From NCBI GenBank assembly GCA_027621895.1, contig JAQCAK010000106.1, forward strand, positions 1-6,750: a stretch of 6,750 nt of DNA. Reading direction: 5' to 3'. Made by a program: the position numbers and the translations under genes. The DNA comes from Pseudomonadota bacterium (lineage in GTDB: Bacteria > Pseudomonadota > Gammaproteobacteria > Pseudomonadales > Azotimanducaceae). Under the pieces are notes generated by a model. That model ran no database searches. It saw only the letters and a list, made by a program, of their open reading frames with translations, and was not told where the DNA came from. Position 1 is the first letter of the stretch. Each line of letters starts with the position of its first letter. Positions 1 through 5,817 of this stretch are shown here, piece by piece.

Positions 1-140
1 TGAATCATCCGCCCCATGGCCCTGCCTACCGGCATCCACCGATGCACCTTCCAGGGTTTGTTGATGCGCATACCGATCAGAAACACCGCAAAGGGTTCCG
101 TTGCATCAGCGGTCACCATTTCCTGAATGATTTCAACCAT
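1..140 (-). CDS. DUF4188 family protein, N-terminal part (runs off left edge)
   Basis: About 46 codons are visible, starting MVEIIQEMVTADATEPFAVF and continuing with a segment containing FLIGMRINKPWKVHRW and then VGRAMGRMI. The 'FxVFLIGMRINKxWKVHxWLPV' pattern is how I recognise the DUF4188 family, which Pfam relates to the Af470-type monooxygenases; no activity can be assigned from this fragment. The family is normally about 150 residues, so roughly two thirds lies beyond the left edge. The ATG at 138-140 is chosen because GGGAG (complement of 146-150) sits 5 nt upstream. The gene is divergent from the TetR gene, with 75 nt between the starts, a layout typical of a repressor and its target. 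Family call is fairly sure; function unknown. Confidence 0.75.
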   Translation of the reverse strand, partial: MVEIIQEMVTADATEPFAVFLIGMRINKPWKVHRWMPVGRAMGRMI

Positions 141-154
141 GTCGACTCCCAAAG

Positions 155-204
155 TTAACGGCATTAAGTTGCGAATTTACAGGAAATCTTAACGCTGTCA
201 AGTT
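155..204. promoter_or_regulatory. Paired direct repeat TTAACG-N5-AAGTT, candidate TetR operator
   Basis: TTAACG-N5-AAGTT occurs at 155-170 and again at 189-204 with identical internal spacing and a 34 bp offset. The right copy contains the inverted repeat TAAC-N8-GTTA (190-205); the left copy has the imperfect TAAC-N8-GTTG (156-171). The right copy covers the -35 of the DUF4188 promoter and touches the -10 box of the TetR gene, and the left copy lies over the predicted DUF4188 transcription start. That placement would let one repressor control both genes. Binding is inferred from position and repetition only. Confidence 0.4.
174..201 (-). promoter_or_regulatory. Promoter for the DUF4188 gene
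   Basis: On the minus strand a perfect TTGACA -35 (complement of 196-201) is followed after 16 nt by TAAATT (complement of 174-179), a 4/6 match to the -10 consensus with a TG just before it. The predicted start near 167 gives a leader of about 27 nt carrying the GGGAG ribosome binding site. Seen in sequence; activity is inferred. Confidence 0.55.
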
Positions 205-209
205 ACAAT
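204..209 (+). promoter_or_regulatory. Candidate -10 box of the TetR gene, leaderless transcript
   Basis: TACAAT (5/6 match to TATAAT) ends 6 nt before the TetR ATG, so the expected transcription start falls on or next to the A of the start codon. No Shine-Dalgarno sequence precedes the ATG, which agrees with a leaderless mRNA. No convincing -35 is present at the usual distance, so the promoter would be weak or activator-dependent. Confidence 0.35.
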
Positions 210-215
210 CGGTGC

Positions 216-860
216 ATGTCCGAGAAAGCCACCAAAGCCAAACAGAACTATCATCATGGAAACCTTCGGGATTCATTGATCGAACAGGCGACTTCCCTGC
301 TGGAACAGGAGGGCCTGACGGCTTTGAGCCTGCGTCGCGTTGCAAAAGAAGCGGGCGTTTCACAGGCAGCGCCCTACAGCCATTTCAAAAACAAACGGGC
401 CCTGCTGACAGCTGTGGCCCGACAGGGCTACCTGCGATTCACCGAGCAGATGCGCCGCGAAGCCGAAACCCACGACATCGATCTGGTCGGTCTGGGTATC
501 GGTTACGTGAACTTTGCCCTGAAAAATCCCGCGCTTTTCCACCTGATGTTTAACAGCAACCTGACAGAGATGATCAATCCTGATGAAATCGACGAGGCGT
601 TCAGCAGTGGTTACCTGCTGTTATCGCAGGCGATAGAACGGGAGCCACTGGTATTCCCCGGTGAAGATGGACGAGAACTGGATGCGGCATTTTCCTGGAG
701 CCTCGTACACGGCATTGCCAATCTCATTATGGCGAACAAGCTGTTTCAGGAAACCTATACGATCACAGATCGTCGAGCCTTCATCGAAAAACTTTTGATT
801 CGCTATCTTGGCTTTGGCGAGGACAAGCGGCTGAAGCCAGAGCAGCTACCCTTGGAGTAA
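216..860 (+). CDS. TetR/AcrR family transcriptional repressor with WHG-type C-terminal domain
   Basis: A 214-residue protein of typical TetR size. The N-terminal DNA-binding domain spans about residues 12-70. YHHGNLRDSLI starts helix 1, and the helix-turn-helix is LSLRRVAKEAGVSQAAPYSHF (38-57) followed by KNKRALLTAVA. The C-terminal ligand/dimer domain carries FALKNPALFHLMF (100-112) and WSLVHGIANLI (161-171), the Trp/His-Gly signature of the TetR_C_33 ('WHG') class. The ligand cannot be predicted. The ATG at 216 begins the usual short tail before YHHG; it has no ribosome binding site and may be read from a leaderless mRNA. It diverges from the DUF4188 gene and converges on the lipid operon. 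It probably represses itself and the DUF4188 gene; control of the operon cannot be judged because its promoter is outside the window. Confidence 0.92.
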   Translation: MSEKATKAKQNYHHGNLRDSLIEQATSLLEQEGLTALSLRRVAKEAGVSQAAPYSHFKNKRALLTAVARQGYLRFTEQMRREAETHDIDLVGLGIGYVNFALKNPALFHLMFNSNLTEMINPDEIDEAFSSGYLLLSQAIEREPLVFPGEDGRELDAAFSWSLVHGIANLIMANKLFQETYTITDRRAFIEKLLIRYLGFGEDKRLKPEQLPLE

Positions 861-879
861 TAGCACTACGTTGCCGAGC

Positions 880-898
880 TGACACCACCGGCGGGTCA
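880..898. terminator. Weak hairpin between convergent genes, possible bidirectional terminator
   Basis: TGAC-A-CC pairs with GGGTCA (880-886 with 893-898, one bulged A) around a 6-nt loop, inside the 46-nt gap between the TetR stop and the stop of the last operon gene. The plus strand then reads TTTAGTT rather than a clean T-run, and there is no T-run on the minus side. The position is right for a terminator but the structure is marginal. Confidence 0.25.
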
Positions 899-906
899 TT
901 TAGTTG

Positions 907-1920
907 CTAGACTTGAGGCCTCATCAGATAATGACCGACAAACCATTCGTTACCGCTGTCATAGGCAAATAGTTCCTCGCATGCCATGGTAAACATGCGC
1001 CAGCGGTAGAATTGACGGCTGGCAGGCTCGGGGTTCTCACCCTCGGCCAGCACCCGCAGGATCTCCTCTCGATTCTCATCGAGGTTACGTAACCAATCAC
1101 GGCAGGTCAGCGCATAGTGGTTACCATTCACCTCCCAGCGTTGTTCCAGCACAAGATGCTGATCAAACATGCTGGGCAGATCCCAGGATGGCATCGTGCC
1201 GCCGGTAAAGAAGTGACGCGCCATCCAATCGCCGTCAGAATCATTACTGAAGAAGTACGGCGAGTGCTTGTGGCAGAAGATATGAAAGAACAACCTGCCA
1301 TCGGGTTTCAGCCAGAAAGAAATCAGTTCAAACAATCGGTGATAGTTACGGAGATGCTCAAACATCTCGATAGAGATAACTCGATCGAACTGATCGGTGG
1401 TAGTGAAATCATTGATATCAGACGTCACCACGGTGACATTTTCCAGCCCCTCAGCTTTGGCTCTGGCTTCTATAAACGCTCGCTGGCTGTTTGAATTACT
1501 GACGGCGGTGATCCGACTTTCCGGCAATCGCCTCGCCATAGCTAGTGTGAGAGAACCCCAGCCACAGCCGAGTTCCAGTATATCCATGTCATTATTCAGG
1601 CCCGCACGACTCATCGTTTTGTCGAGCATGGCGGTTTCCGCTTCAGCAAGGTCAACGCCATCTTTCTCATAATAGCTGCAGCTGTACTTCAGTTGTTCAC
1701 CCAGCATCAATTCAAAAAATCGTGCAGGTACTTCGTAGTGCTGTGCGTTCGCTGAGTCCGTGTGAAGCGCAAGCGGTCCCTCGCTCATCTGACGAACGAT
1801 TTCTGAGACGTCCGTCAGCGTTTGCTTCTTCAACCGATCTTTCAGCAAAAGACGGATGCCCTTCCGAGTGAGGTAGTCAGGGGCATAGCCCGATTCGGCG
1901 ATTGCTATAGCCGTTTTCAT
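907..1920 (-). CDS. SAM-dependent methyltransferase, CFA superfamily, coclaurine N-methyltransferase-like
   Basis: A 337-residue class I methyltransferase. The SAM-binding motif I is LELGCGWGSL (115-124). The active-site region holds YSCSYY (79-84, Cys81), SIEMFEHLRNY (183-193, Glu188-His189) and FFHIFCHK (211-218, His213), so the Cys/Glu/His positions used by Cfa enzymes are kept. The short N-terminus lacks the extended domain of true Cfa proteins. Overall layout and local wording (HYEVPARFFELM, EAETAMLD, AVSNSNSQRAFIE, GGTMPSWD, a final FAYDSGNEWFVGHYL) closely resemble plant coclaurine N-methyltransferases. In this operon an alkaloid substrate is unlikely; a lipid-chain substrate, as for FufM of R. 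palustris, is the better guess. The ATG overlaps the upstream gene's TGA by 4 nt (ATGA) and has an excellent AAGGAG (complement of 1927-1932) 6 nt away. It is the last gene of the operon. The family is sure; the substrate is inferred. Confidence 0.9.
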   Translation of the reverse strand: MKTAIAIAESGYAPDYLTRKGIRLLLKDRLKKQTLTDVSEIVRQMSEGPLALHTDSANAQHYEVPARFFELMLGEQLKYSCSYYEKDGVDLAEAETAMLDKTMSRAGLNNDMDILELGCGWGSLTLAMARRLPESRITAVSNSNSQRAFIEARAKAEGLENVTVVTSDINDFTTTDQFDRVISIEMFEHLRNYHRLFELISFWLKPDGRLFFHIFCHKHSPYFFSNDSDGDWMARHFFTGGTMPSWDLPSMFDQHLVLEQRWEVNGNHYALTCRDWLRNLDENREEILRVLAEGENPEPASRQFYRWRMFTMACEELFAYDSGNEWFVGHYLMRPQV

Positions 1921-3170
1921 ATCGCACTCCTTCTAAAGTCAGGTTTGTGGAACTGCAAATGGACACAACCAATCGCTCTTTCGAGGAAACCACCCTCGCA
2001 GTAGGCCAGGTAGTAGTCCCACATCCTGATAAAGTGATTGTCGAAACCCTGCTGTCGCACCAGCGGCAGCCTGGCCAGAAAGCCTTCACGCCAGCGGTGC
2101 AGCGTTTCGGCATAGTGTTCGGTAATATCTTCCAGCGCGAAACTGCGCAGATCCGTATTCCGGGTTGCTGACGACAAAAGTGCCGTCACCGATGGCAAAG
2201 CACCGCCAGGGAAGATGTAGCGCTGAATAAAATCAACGGACCGCCGGGCACTGTCGTAGCGTTGGTCGGCGATCGTGATGGATTGCAACAGCATTTCACC
2301 GTGAGGCTTCAACAATGACGCACACTTGTCGAAAAAGACGGGCAAATTCTCGAGGCCAACAGCTTCTATCATCTCCACCGACACCAGTTTGTCGTAGGTA
2401 CCCGTCAAGTTGCGATAATCCTCTTTCAGCAGGGTCACCCGGCTGCTGAGGCCAGCCTTTTCAATTATCGCCGTCGCATATTGATGCTGCTGTTCCGAGA
2501 TGGTTGTCGTCGTGACCCGGCAGCCATAGTGTTCTGCGGCATGTCTCGCCAGTCCACCCCACCCAGTACCGATTTCCAGCAGATGATCGTCGGCGCTAAG
2601 GTTGAGTTTCTGGCAAATGATATCGAGCTTGTTGATCGACGCCTGCTCCATAGTGTCGTTGGCATCGCGGAAAACTCCAGATGAGTACATCATCGTGGCG
2701 TCCAGAAAAAGCTGGAAGAACTCATTGCCCAGATCATAGTGGTCCGCGATGTTGCGCTTACTACCGTCGATCGTGTCCCGTCGAGAATGGTGATAGATGG
2801 CATGCCCCAGACGAGACAACCATGACATCCTCGACTGCATGTTTTCCAGAACAGCTCGATTCCGGACCATCAAGCGAATGAGATCTGTCAGGTTGTCGGT
2901 ACTCCAGTCGCCATCCATGTAGGCTTCGGCCGCACCGACCGCACCACCTCTCAGAATCTTGCTGTAAACAGCATTGGAATGAACTCGCACCCGGCATGAC
3001 AGACTCGTATCTTCGCCAAACTCATGCTGCTGACCTTGTTCGATGAGAATCAGCGTTCCGAAGCGAATACCGCTGAGCAGACGATGCAACACATGGGCCG
3101 TGACAGGTTGTCTTTGAGGGAGCGCCCCGGTCGATTGAAAACTTCGAGAAGTGAGCGTGTTGGCTTTCAT
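1917..3170 (-). CDS. CFA-superfamily fatty-acyl phospholipid methyltransferase (probable methylase, UfaM/UfaA1/TmsB-like)
   Basis: A 417-residue protein. The N-terminal lipid-binding domain runs to about residue 135 (GGAVGAAEAYMDGDWSTDNL at 76-95), followed by HYDLGNEFFQLFLD (144-157) and the SAM-binding LLEIGTGWGGLA (197-208). Compared with E. coli Cfa, Cys139 is Ser164, Glu239 is retained as Glu269 (VEMIEAVG), the following His is Ala270, His266 is Gln296 (LLQSITI), Ile268 is Ile298 and Tyr317 is Tyr353. MIEAVG plus LQ(A/S)ITI is the pattern I associate with enzymes that methylate a double bond (mycobacterial UfaA1, actinobacterial TmsB, R. sphaeroides UfaM) rather than cyclopropanate it. 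The start is ambiguous. ATG at 3168-3170 has AGAGGA (complement of 3181-3186) 10 nt upstream and is preferred. A GTG at 3219-3221 would add 17 residues and overlap the DUF1365 stop by 7 nt. Automatic annotation would call it cyclopropane-fatty-acyl-phospholipid synthase. Confidence 0.93.
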   Translation of the reverse strand: MKANTLTSRSFQSTGALPQRQPVTAHVLHRLLSGIRFGTLILIEQGQQHEFGEDTSLSCRVRVHSNAVYSKILRGGAVGAAEAYMDGDWSTDNLTDLIRLMVRNRAVLENMQSRMSWLSRLGHAIYHHSRRDTIDGSKRNIADHYDLGNEFFQLFLDATMMYSSGVFRDANDTMEQASINKLDIICQKLNLSADDHLLEIGTGWGGLARHAAEHYGCRVTTTTISEQQHQYATAIIEKAGLSSRVTLLKEDYRNLTGTYDKLVSVEMIEAVGLENLPVFFDKCASLLKPHGEMLLQSITIADQRYDSARRSVDFIQRYIFPGGALPSVTALLSSATRNTDLRSFALEDITEHYAETLHRWREGFLARLPLVRQQGFDNHFIRMWDYYLAYCEGGFLERAIGCVHLQFHKPDFRRSAI

Positions 3171-3214
3171 AACGTACTTTTCCTCTGGTTGTGTCGTGAT
3201 TGTCGTTGGCAACC

Positions 3215-3922
3215 TCAACACGATCGATTCGCCCGCTTCACCCAGAGACGCAGTGCCTGAAAGTAAATTCGGGTAATGGTCCTGACTGACTGCCAGGTAT
3301 GCCGCAGCAGAAGCGATTCGATGGTCGCTGCTGAAAGCGACCGGGTTTCCAGATCAAGACGAGCGGTAAATACAGTGTTGCTCTGATGCTTCAGCTGAAT
3401 ACCCACCTCGATTACCTCTGAAGGGGCAGGCAGCGTGAAGTTGTAGGTCAGATCCATTGGCATGAAGGGTGAGACATGAAACGACTTCTGCTGTTCATCT
3501 GACGCGCCTGGTTCTATCAGATAGACATGTCGCTCGCCCCAGGGTGTGTTGTGAACTTCAGTGAGAATGAAGTTCGGTTGCCGGGATTCATCCTCATAGC
3601 AGTAGTAGAGGCTGATCGGATTCATGGCGTAACCCAGCTGCCTCAGCGTTGTCAGTAAATACACCTGCCCATTGAATGGCCGACCAGTCTTCGAATGGAT
3701 CGTTGCCTCGACGGTCGCTTTCAGCGATTGCTCGCCGGGCAGATAATCCTGCCGATAGAAACTCAGCAGATTGAAACGCTCCGAAGACAACCACCGGCTT
3801 GTCTGGCAGAAATCATCGATCTCATCCAGGTTGATCCAGGCGTACCAAACAGGATAGCGAAAGCCGTGGGCCGGCTTACGGCGATGGTGCGTCACCTCAC
3901 CTTCATAGAGTCGGCTCAACAT
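3215..3922 (-). CDS. DUF1365 family protein (candidate furan/branched fatty acid pathway component)
   Basis: A 235-residue DUF1365 (COG3496) protein of usual length. Hallmarks are MLSRLYEGEVTHHRRKPAHG (1-20) leading into FRYPVWYAWINLDEI, GQVYLLTTLRQLGYAMNPIS (85-104) followed by LYYCYEDE, EVHNTPWGERHVYLI (122-136) and KSFHVSPFMPMDLTYNF (146-162). Many conserved His and aromatic residues suggest a cofactor or metal site, but the fold and chemistry are not evident from sequence. DUF1365 genes regularly sit between a COG2907 flavoprotein and a CFA-type gene. In R. sphaeroides the genes of this neighbourhood are required for furan fatty acids; I believe this family supplies UfaO or UfaD but am not certain which. 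The ATG at 3920-3922 is chosen because it overlaps the FAD gene's stop by 7 nt (ATGTTGA) and the family motif begins at once. A GTG at 3944-3946 would add 8 residues but has no usable ribosome binding site. Confidence 0.9.
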   Translation of the reverse strand: MLSRLYEGEVTHHRRKPAHGFRYPVWYAWINLDEIDDFCQTSRWLSSERFNLLSFYRQDYLPGEQSLKATVEATIHSKTGRPFNGQVYLLTTLRQLGYAMNPISLYYCYEDESRQPNFILTEVHNTPWGERHVYLIEPGASDEQQKSFHVSPFMPMDLTYNFTLPAPSEVIEVGIQLKHQSNTVFTARLDLETRSLSAATIESLLLRHTWQSVRTITRIYFQALRLWVKRANRSC

Positions 3923-5148
3923 ATCGAGACGCCCAACTGTCGACACACTCTCAAAGCGCTGACCACCCCGTCTTCGTGGAAACCGTTGTGCCAGTATGCG
4001 CCTGCATAATGCGTACGCCGTTTACCGGAAATCAGTGACCAGCGGGACTGCGCAGCCAGCATGTCGTGATCGTAGAAGGGATGGGCATATTCGAACGTAT
4101 CGATAACCTTGGACTCATCTACCAGGCCCGGATCATTTAGCGTAACCAGCACCGGCGTTATCACCGGCAGGTGCTGCAGCCTGTTCATATCGTAGGTCAG
4201 TGCTGCCTGTTGCTCGTCACGATCCAGATGATAGTTCCAGCTGGCCCAGGCGCGTGGGCGCTTTGGCATAATGGTGGCATCGGTATGGAGCTTGACCTGA
4301 TTGCGCGTATATTTCATCTGGCTCAGCAGTTCGTGCTCATCGTCAGAGGGATCATTCAGCATCGAAAGTGCCTGGTCACTGTGGACGGCGAGTACCAGAT
4401 AATCGAACCGCTCCGGGCCTGCAGGCGTCTTCAGCGTGACACCGTCTTCTCTTCTTTCGATATTGCTAACAGGGCAGGAAAGGCGCACATCATGCAGCTC
4501 GTCGACGATCTTCTTTACGTAACTATTCGACCCATTGTCGATAACCCGCCACTGAGGCCGATCCTTCAGATCCATTAAACCGTGGTGCTCAAAAAAGCGA
4601 ACCAGCGCAGTAATGGGGAACTGTCGGACAGGATCGCTACCCGTAGACCAGATTGCCGCAGCCATGGGCAACAAATAGTGATGACAGAACTCTTCACTAT
4701 AACCCTGCCGCTCGAGGTAGGTGCCGGTATCAAGCGCCTGATCTGCGGGGCTCAACGCTCGCGTTTCTCGGTTAAAGCGCAGTATGTCCCTGACCATTCG
4801 CAGGAAACTCGGTTTGATGAGGTTACGGCGCTGTGAAAACAACGTATTAAGATTGTGGCCGTTGTACTCAAATCCGGGGCCACTGACACTGAAGCTCATT
4901 TCGGTTGCCGTCGCCTTGACGCCGAGAGACTCAATTAGCCGAATGAAGTTCGGGTAAGTGCGATCATTAAAGACGATAAATCCGGTGTCGACATTGATAG
5001 TCTGACCGTCGATCTCGATACCGTGAGTATCTGTATGACCGCCCGGCCTGGGCTCTGCTTCAAACAGCGCTACATCGTACTCTCGTTGCAGGTAATAAGC
5101 GGCGGACAATCCGGATATGCCACTACCGACGATTGCAATACTAGCCAT
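3916..5148 (-). CDS. FAD-dependent oxidoreductase / desaturase, COG2907 amine-oxidase-like family
   Basis: A 410-residue flavoprotein. The N-terminal Rossmann fold has IAIVGSGISGLSAAYYL (4-20, GxGxxG), the ribose-binding acidic end LFEAEPRPGGHTDT (28-41) and DTGFIVFNDRTYPN (54-67). The middle substrate domain includes LLPMAAAIWSTG (159-170), and the C-terminal FAD signature is HYAGAYWHNGFHEDGVVSAL (380-399). This is the 'predicted NAD/FAD-binding protein' family related to phytoene desaturases and amine oxidases. With DUF1365 and a CFA-type gene directly downstream, it fits the flavoprotein of the Ufa pathway, probably acting on a methylated acyl chain in phospholipid, with UfaD-type desaturation as the natural guess. 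The ATG at 5146-5148 puts the GxGxxG near residue 8, as usual, and has a GGGGA about 8 nt upstream. An ATG at 5188-5190 would add 14 Gly/Pro-rich residues without a ribosome binding site. The gene ends TGT-TGA, overlapping the DUF1365 start. Confidence 0.92.
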   Translation of the reverse strand: MASIAIVGSGISGLSAAYYLQREYDVALFEAEPRPGGHTDTHGIEIDGQTINVDTGFIVFNDRTYPNFIRLIESLGVKATATEMSFSVSGPGFEYNGHNLNTLFSQRRNLIKPSFLRMVRDILRFNRETRALSPADQALDTGTYLERQGYSEEFCHHYLLPMAAAIWSTGSDPVRQFPITALVRFFEHHGLMDLKDRPQWRVIDNGSNSYVKKIVDELHDVRLSCPVSNIERREDGVTLKTPAGPERFDYLVLAVHSDQALSMLNDPSDDEHELLSQMKYTRNQVKLHTDATIMPKRPRAWASWNYHLDRDEQQAALTYDMNRLQHLPVITPVLVTLNDPGLVDESKVIDTFEYAHPFYDHDMLAAQSRWSLISGKRRTHYAGAYWHNGFHEDGVVSALRVCRQLGVSIC

Positions 5149-5245
5149 AGTTGCCGTCCCCGCCGGGCCGTACCCCGCTGGACCATTCAAATCGACCGAC
5201 GACTGCTCTGCTGTGGCGATACGCGTCTGTGGTTAGCATAGCCAT
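5141..5245 (-). CDS. Possible 34-codon ORF bridging the lipocalin and FAD genes
   Basis: The only sizeable gap in the operon (5149-5252, 104 nt) is spanned exactly by an ORF beginning MAMLTTDAYRHSRAVVGRF and ending GDGNYG. Its TAG (5141-5143) lies within the first codons of the FAD gene, giving an 8-nt overlap like those at other junctions. AGAGGA follows the lipocalin stop; it is only 3 nt from the first ATG (5243-5245) but 9 nt from a second in-frame ATG (5237-5239). The product has no recognisable motif, no membrane segment and a Gly/Arg-rich end. It may be a coupling ORF that keeps ribosomes moving toward the FAD gene, or chance. Low confidence. Confidence 0.25.
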   Translation of the reverse strand: MAMLTTDAYRHSRAVVGRFEWSSGVRPGGDGNYG

Positions 5246-5252
5246 AAGTCCT

Positions 5253-5816
5253 CTACGATGGACGTTGAGGTGTTGGATCAATTTTTCTGTGTGGAACACG
5301 TCTCAGCTTGCTGAGGTCGTAGCCCTCGGCCTCGACTCTATCCACCAGGTCCTGGTAGTCGGCGTCCGCAACTTCACTCGAGCGCGACATGATCCAGACA
5401 TAACCACGCTTAGTGCGCCCAATGATCGTATAGTCGTAGTTGTCATCCACGTAAACGATGCGATATTCCGCTTTGATCGGCCAGACAAACTGCATTCCCC
5501 ATACGGCATTGCCGGTGCCTTCACGGACGAACCCCATCGGGCTGTAGACTTTCTCGGGACCCTCAAAACCACCGTCGCGATAACGAAACGTCGTCGCGAT
5601 TTTGCCGTCGACTGGCGGCGCGTAGGTTTCCACCGCATCAAAGGCCTCGGTTTCGATAAACGTGGGTATCGCGGCCAGGACGTACCAGTCTCCAGCGAAT
5701 CTCTCCAGATCCACGTATTCCATCGTGGTGATAGGTTCAGCATATTCAGTGGACTGACAGCCGCTGCCGAAAAGCAGCAGTGTGAGGACAATCAGTAGAC
5801 GATTCAGGTAAGTCAT
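5253..5816 (-). CDS. blc: Outer-membrane lipocalin lipoprotein, Blc family
   Basis: A 187-residue bacterial lipocalin. The N-terminus is a lipoprotein signal: RLLIVLTLLLFGSGC with the lipidated Cys at residue 20. Gly rather than Leu/Val stands at -3 of the lipobox, which is tolerated but not ideal. The +2 residue is Gln, not Asp, predicting outer-membrane sorting. Lipocalin signature 1 is VDLERFAGDWYVLAAIPTFI (35-54) with the invariant Gly42-x-Trp44. Barrel strands with VETYAPPVDGKIATTFRY (62-79) and YTIIGRTKRGYVWIMSR (129-145) match Blc. It probably binds lysophospholipids or fatty acids at the periplasmic face of the outer membrane, which fits an operon that alters phospholipid acyl chains. 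ATG at 5814-5816 lies 1 nt after the upstream stop, with GGAG (complement of 5824-5827) 7 nt before it. The C-terminal tail HRKIDPTPQRPS is polar and probably flexible. Confidence 0.93.
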   Translation of the reverse strand: MTYLNRLLIVLTLLLFGSGCQSTEYAEPITTMEYVDLERFAGDWYVLAAIPTFIETEAFDAVETYAPPVDGKIATTFRYRDGGFEGPEKVYSPMGFVREGTGNAVWGMQFVWPIKAEYRIVYVDDNYDYTIIGRTKRGYVWIMSRSSEVADADYQDLVDRVEAEGYDLSKLRRVPHRKIDPTPQRPS

Positions 5817-5817
5817 A

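Noticed and set aside
133..363. Minus-strand ORF of 76 codons across the divergent promoter region
   Set aside because: It overlaps both the TetR helix-turn-helix coding region and the DUF4188 start; no family resemblance.
1117..1494. Plus-strand ORF of 125 codons within the last methyltransferase gene
   Set aside because: Antisense to conserved methyltransferase motifs including motif I and MFEH; a shadow frame.
4171..4578. Plus-strand ORF of 135 codons within the FAD gene
   Set aside because: Fully antisense to a conserved flavoprotein; no independent evidence of coding.
5149..5252. Internal promoter in the gap before the FAD gene
   Set aside because: A TTGAAT-like -35 is visible on the minus strand but no -10 box lies at a suitable distance, so I do not claim a promoter.
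5151..5798. Long plus-strand ORF (215 codons) opposite the lipocalin
   Set aside because: It lies antisense to a lipocalin with a clear signal peptide and G-x-W signature, its translation resembles no family, and it has no ribosome binding site. It is a codon-use shadow.
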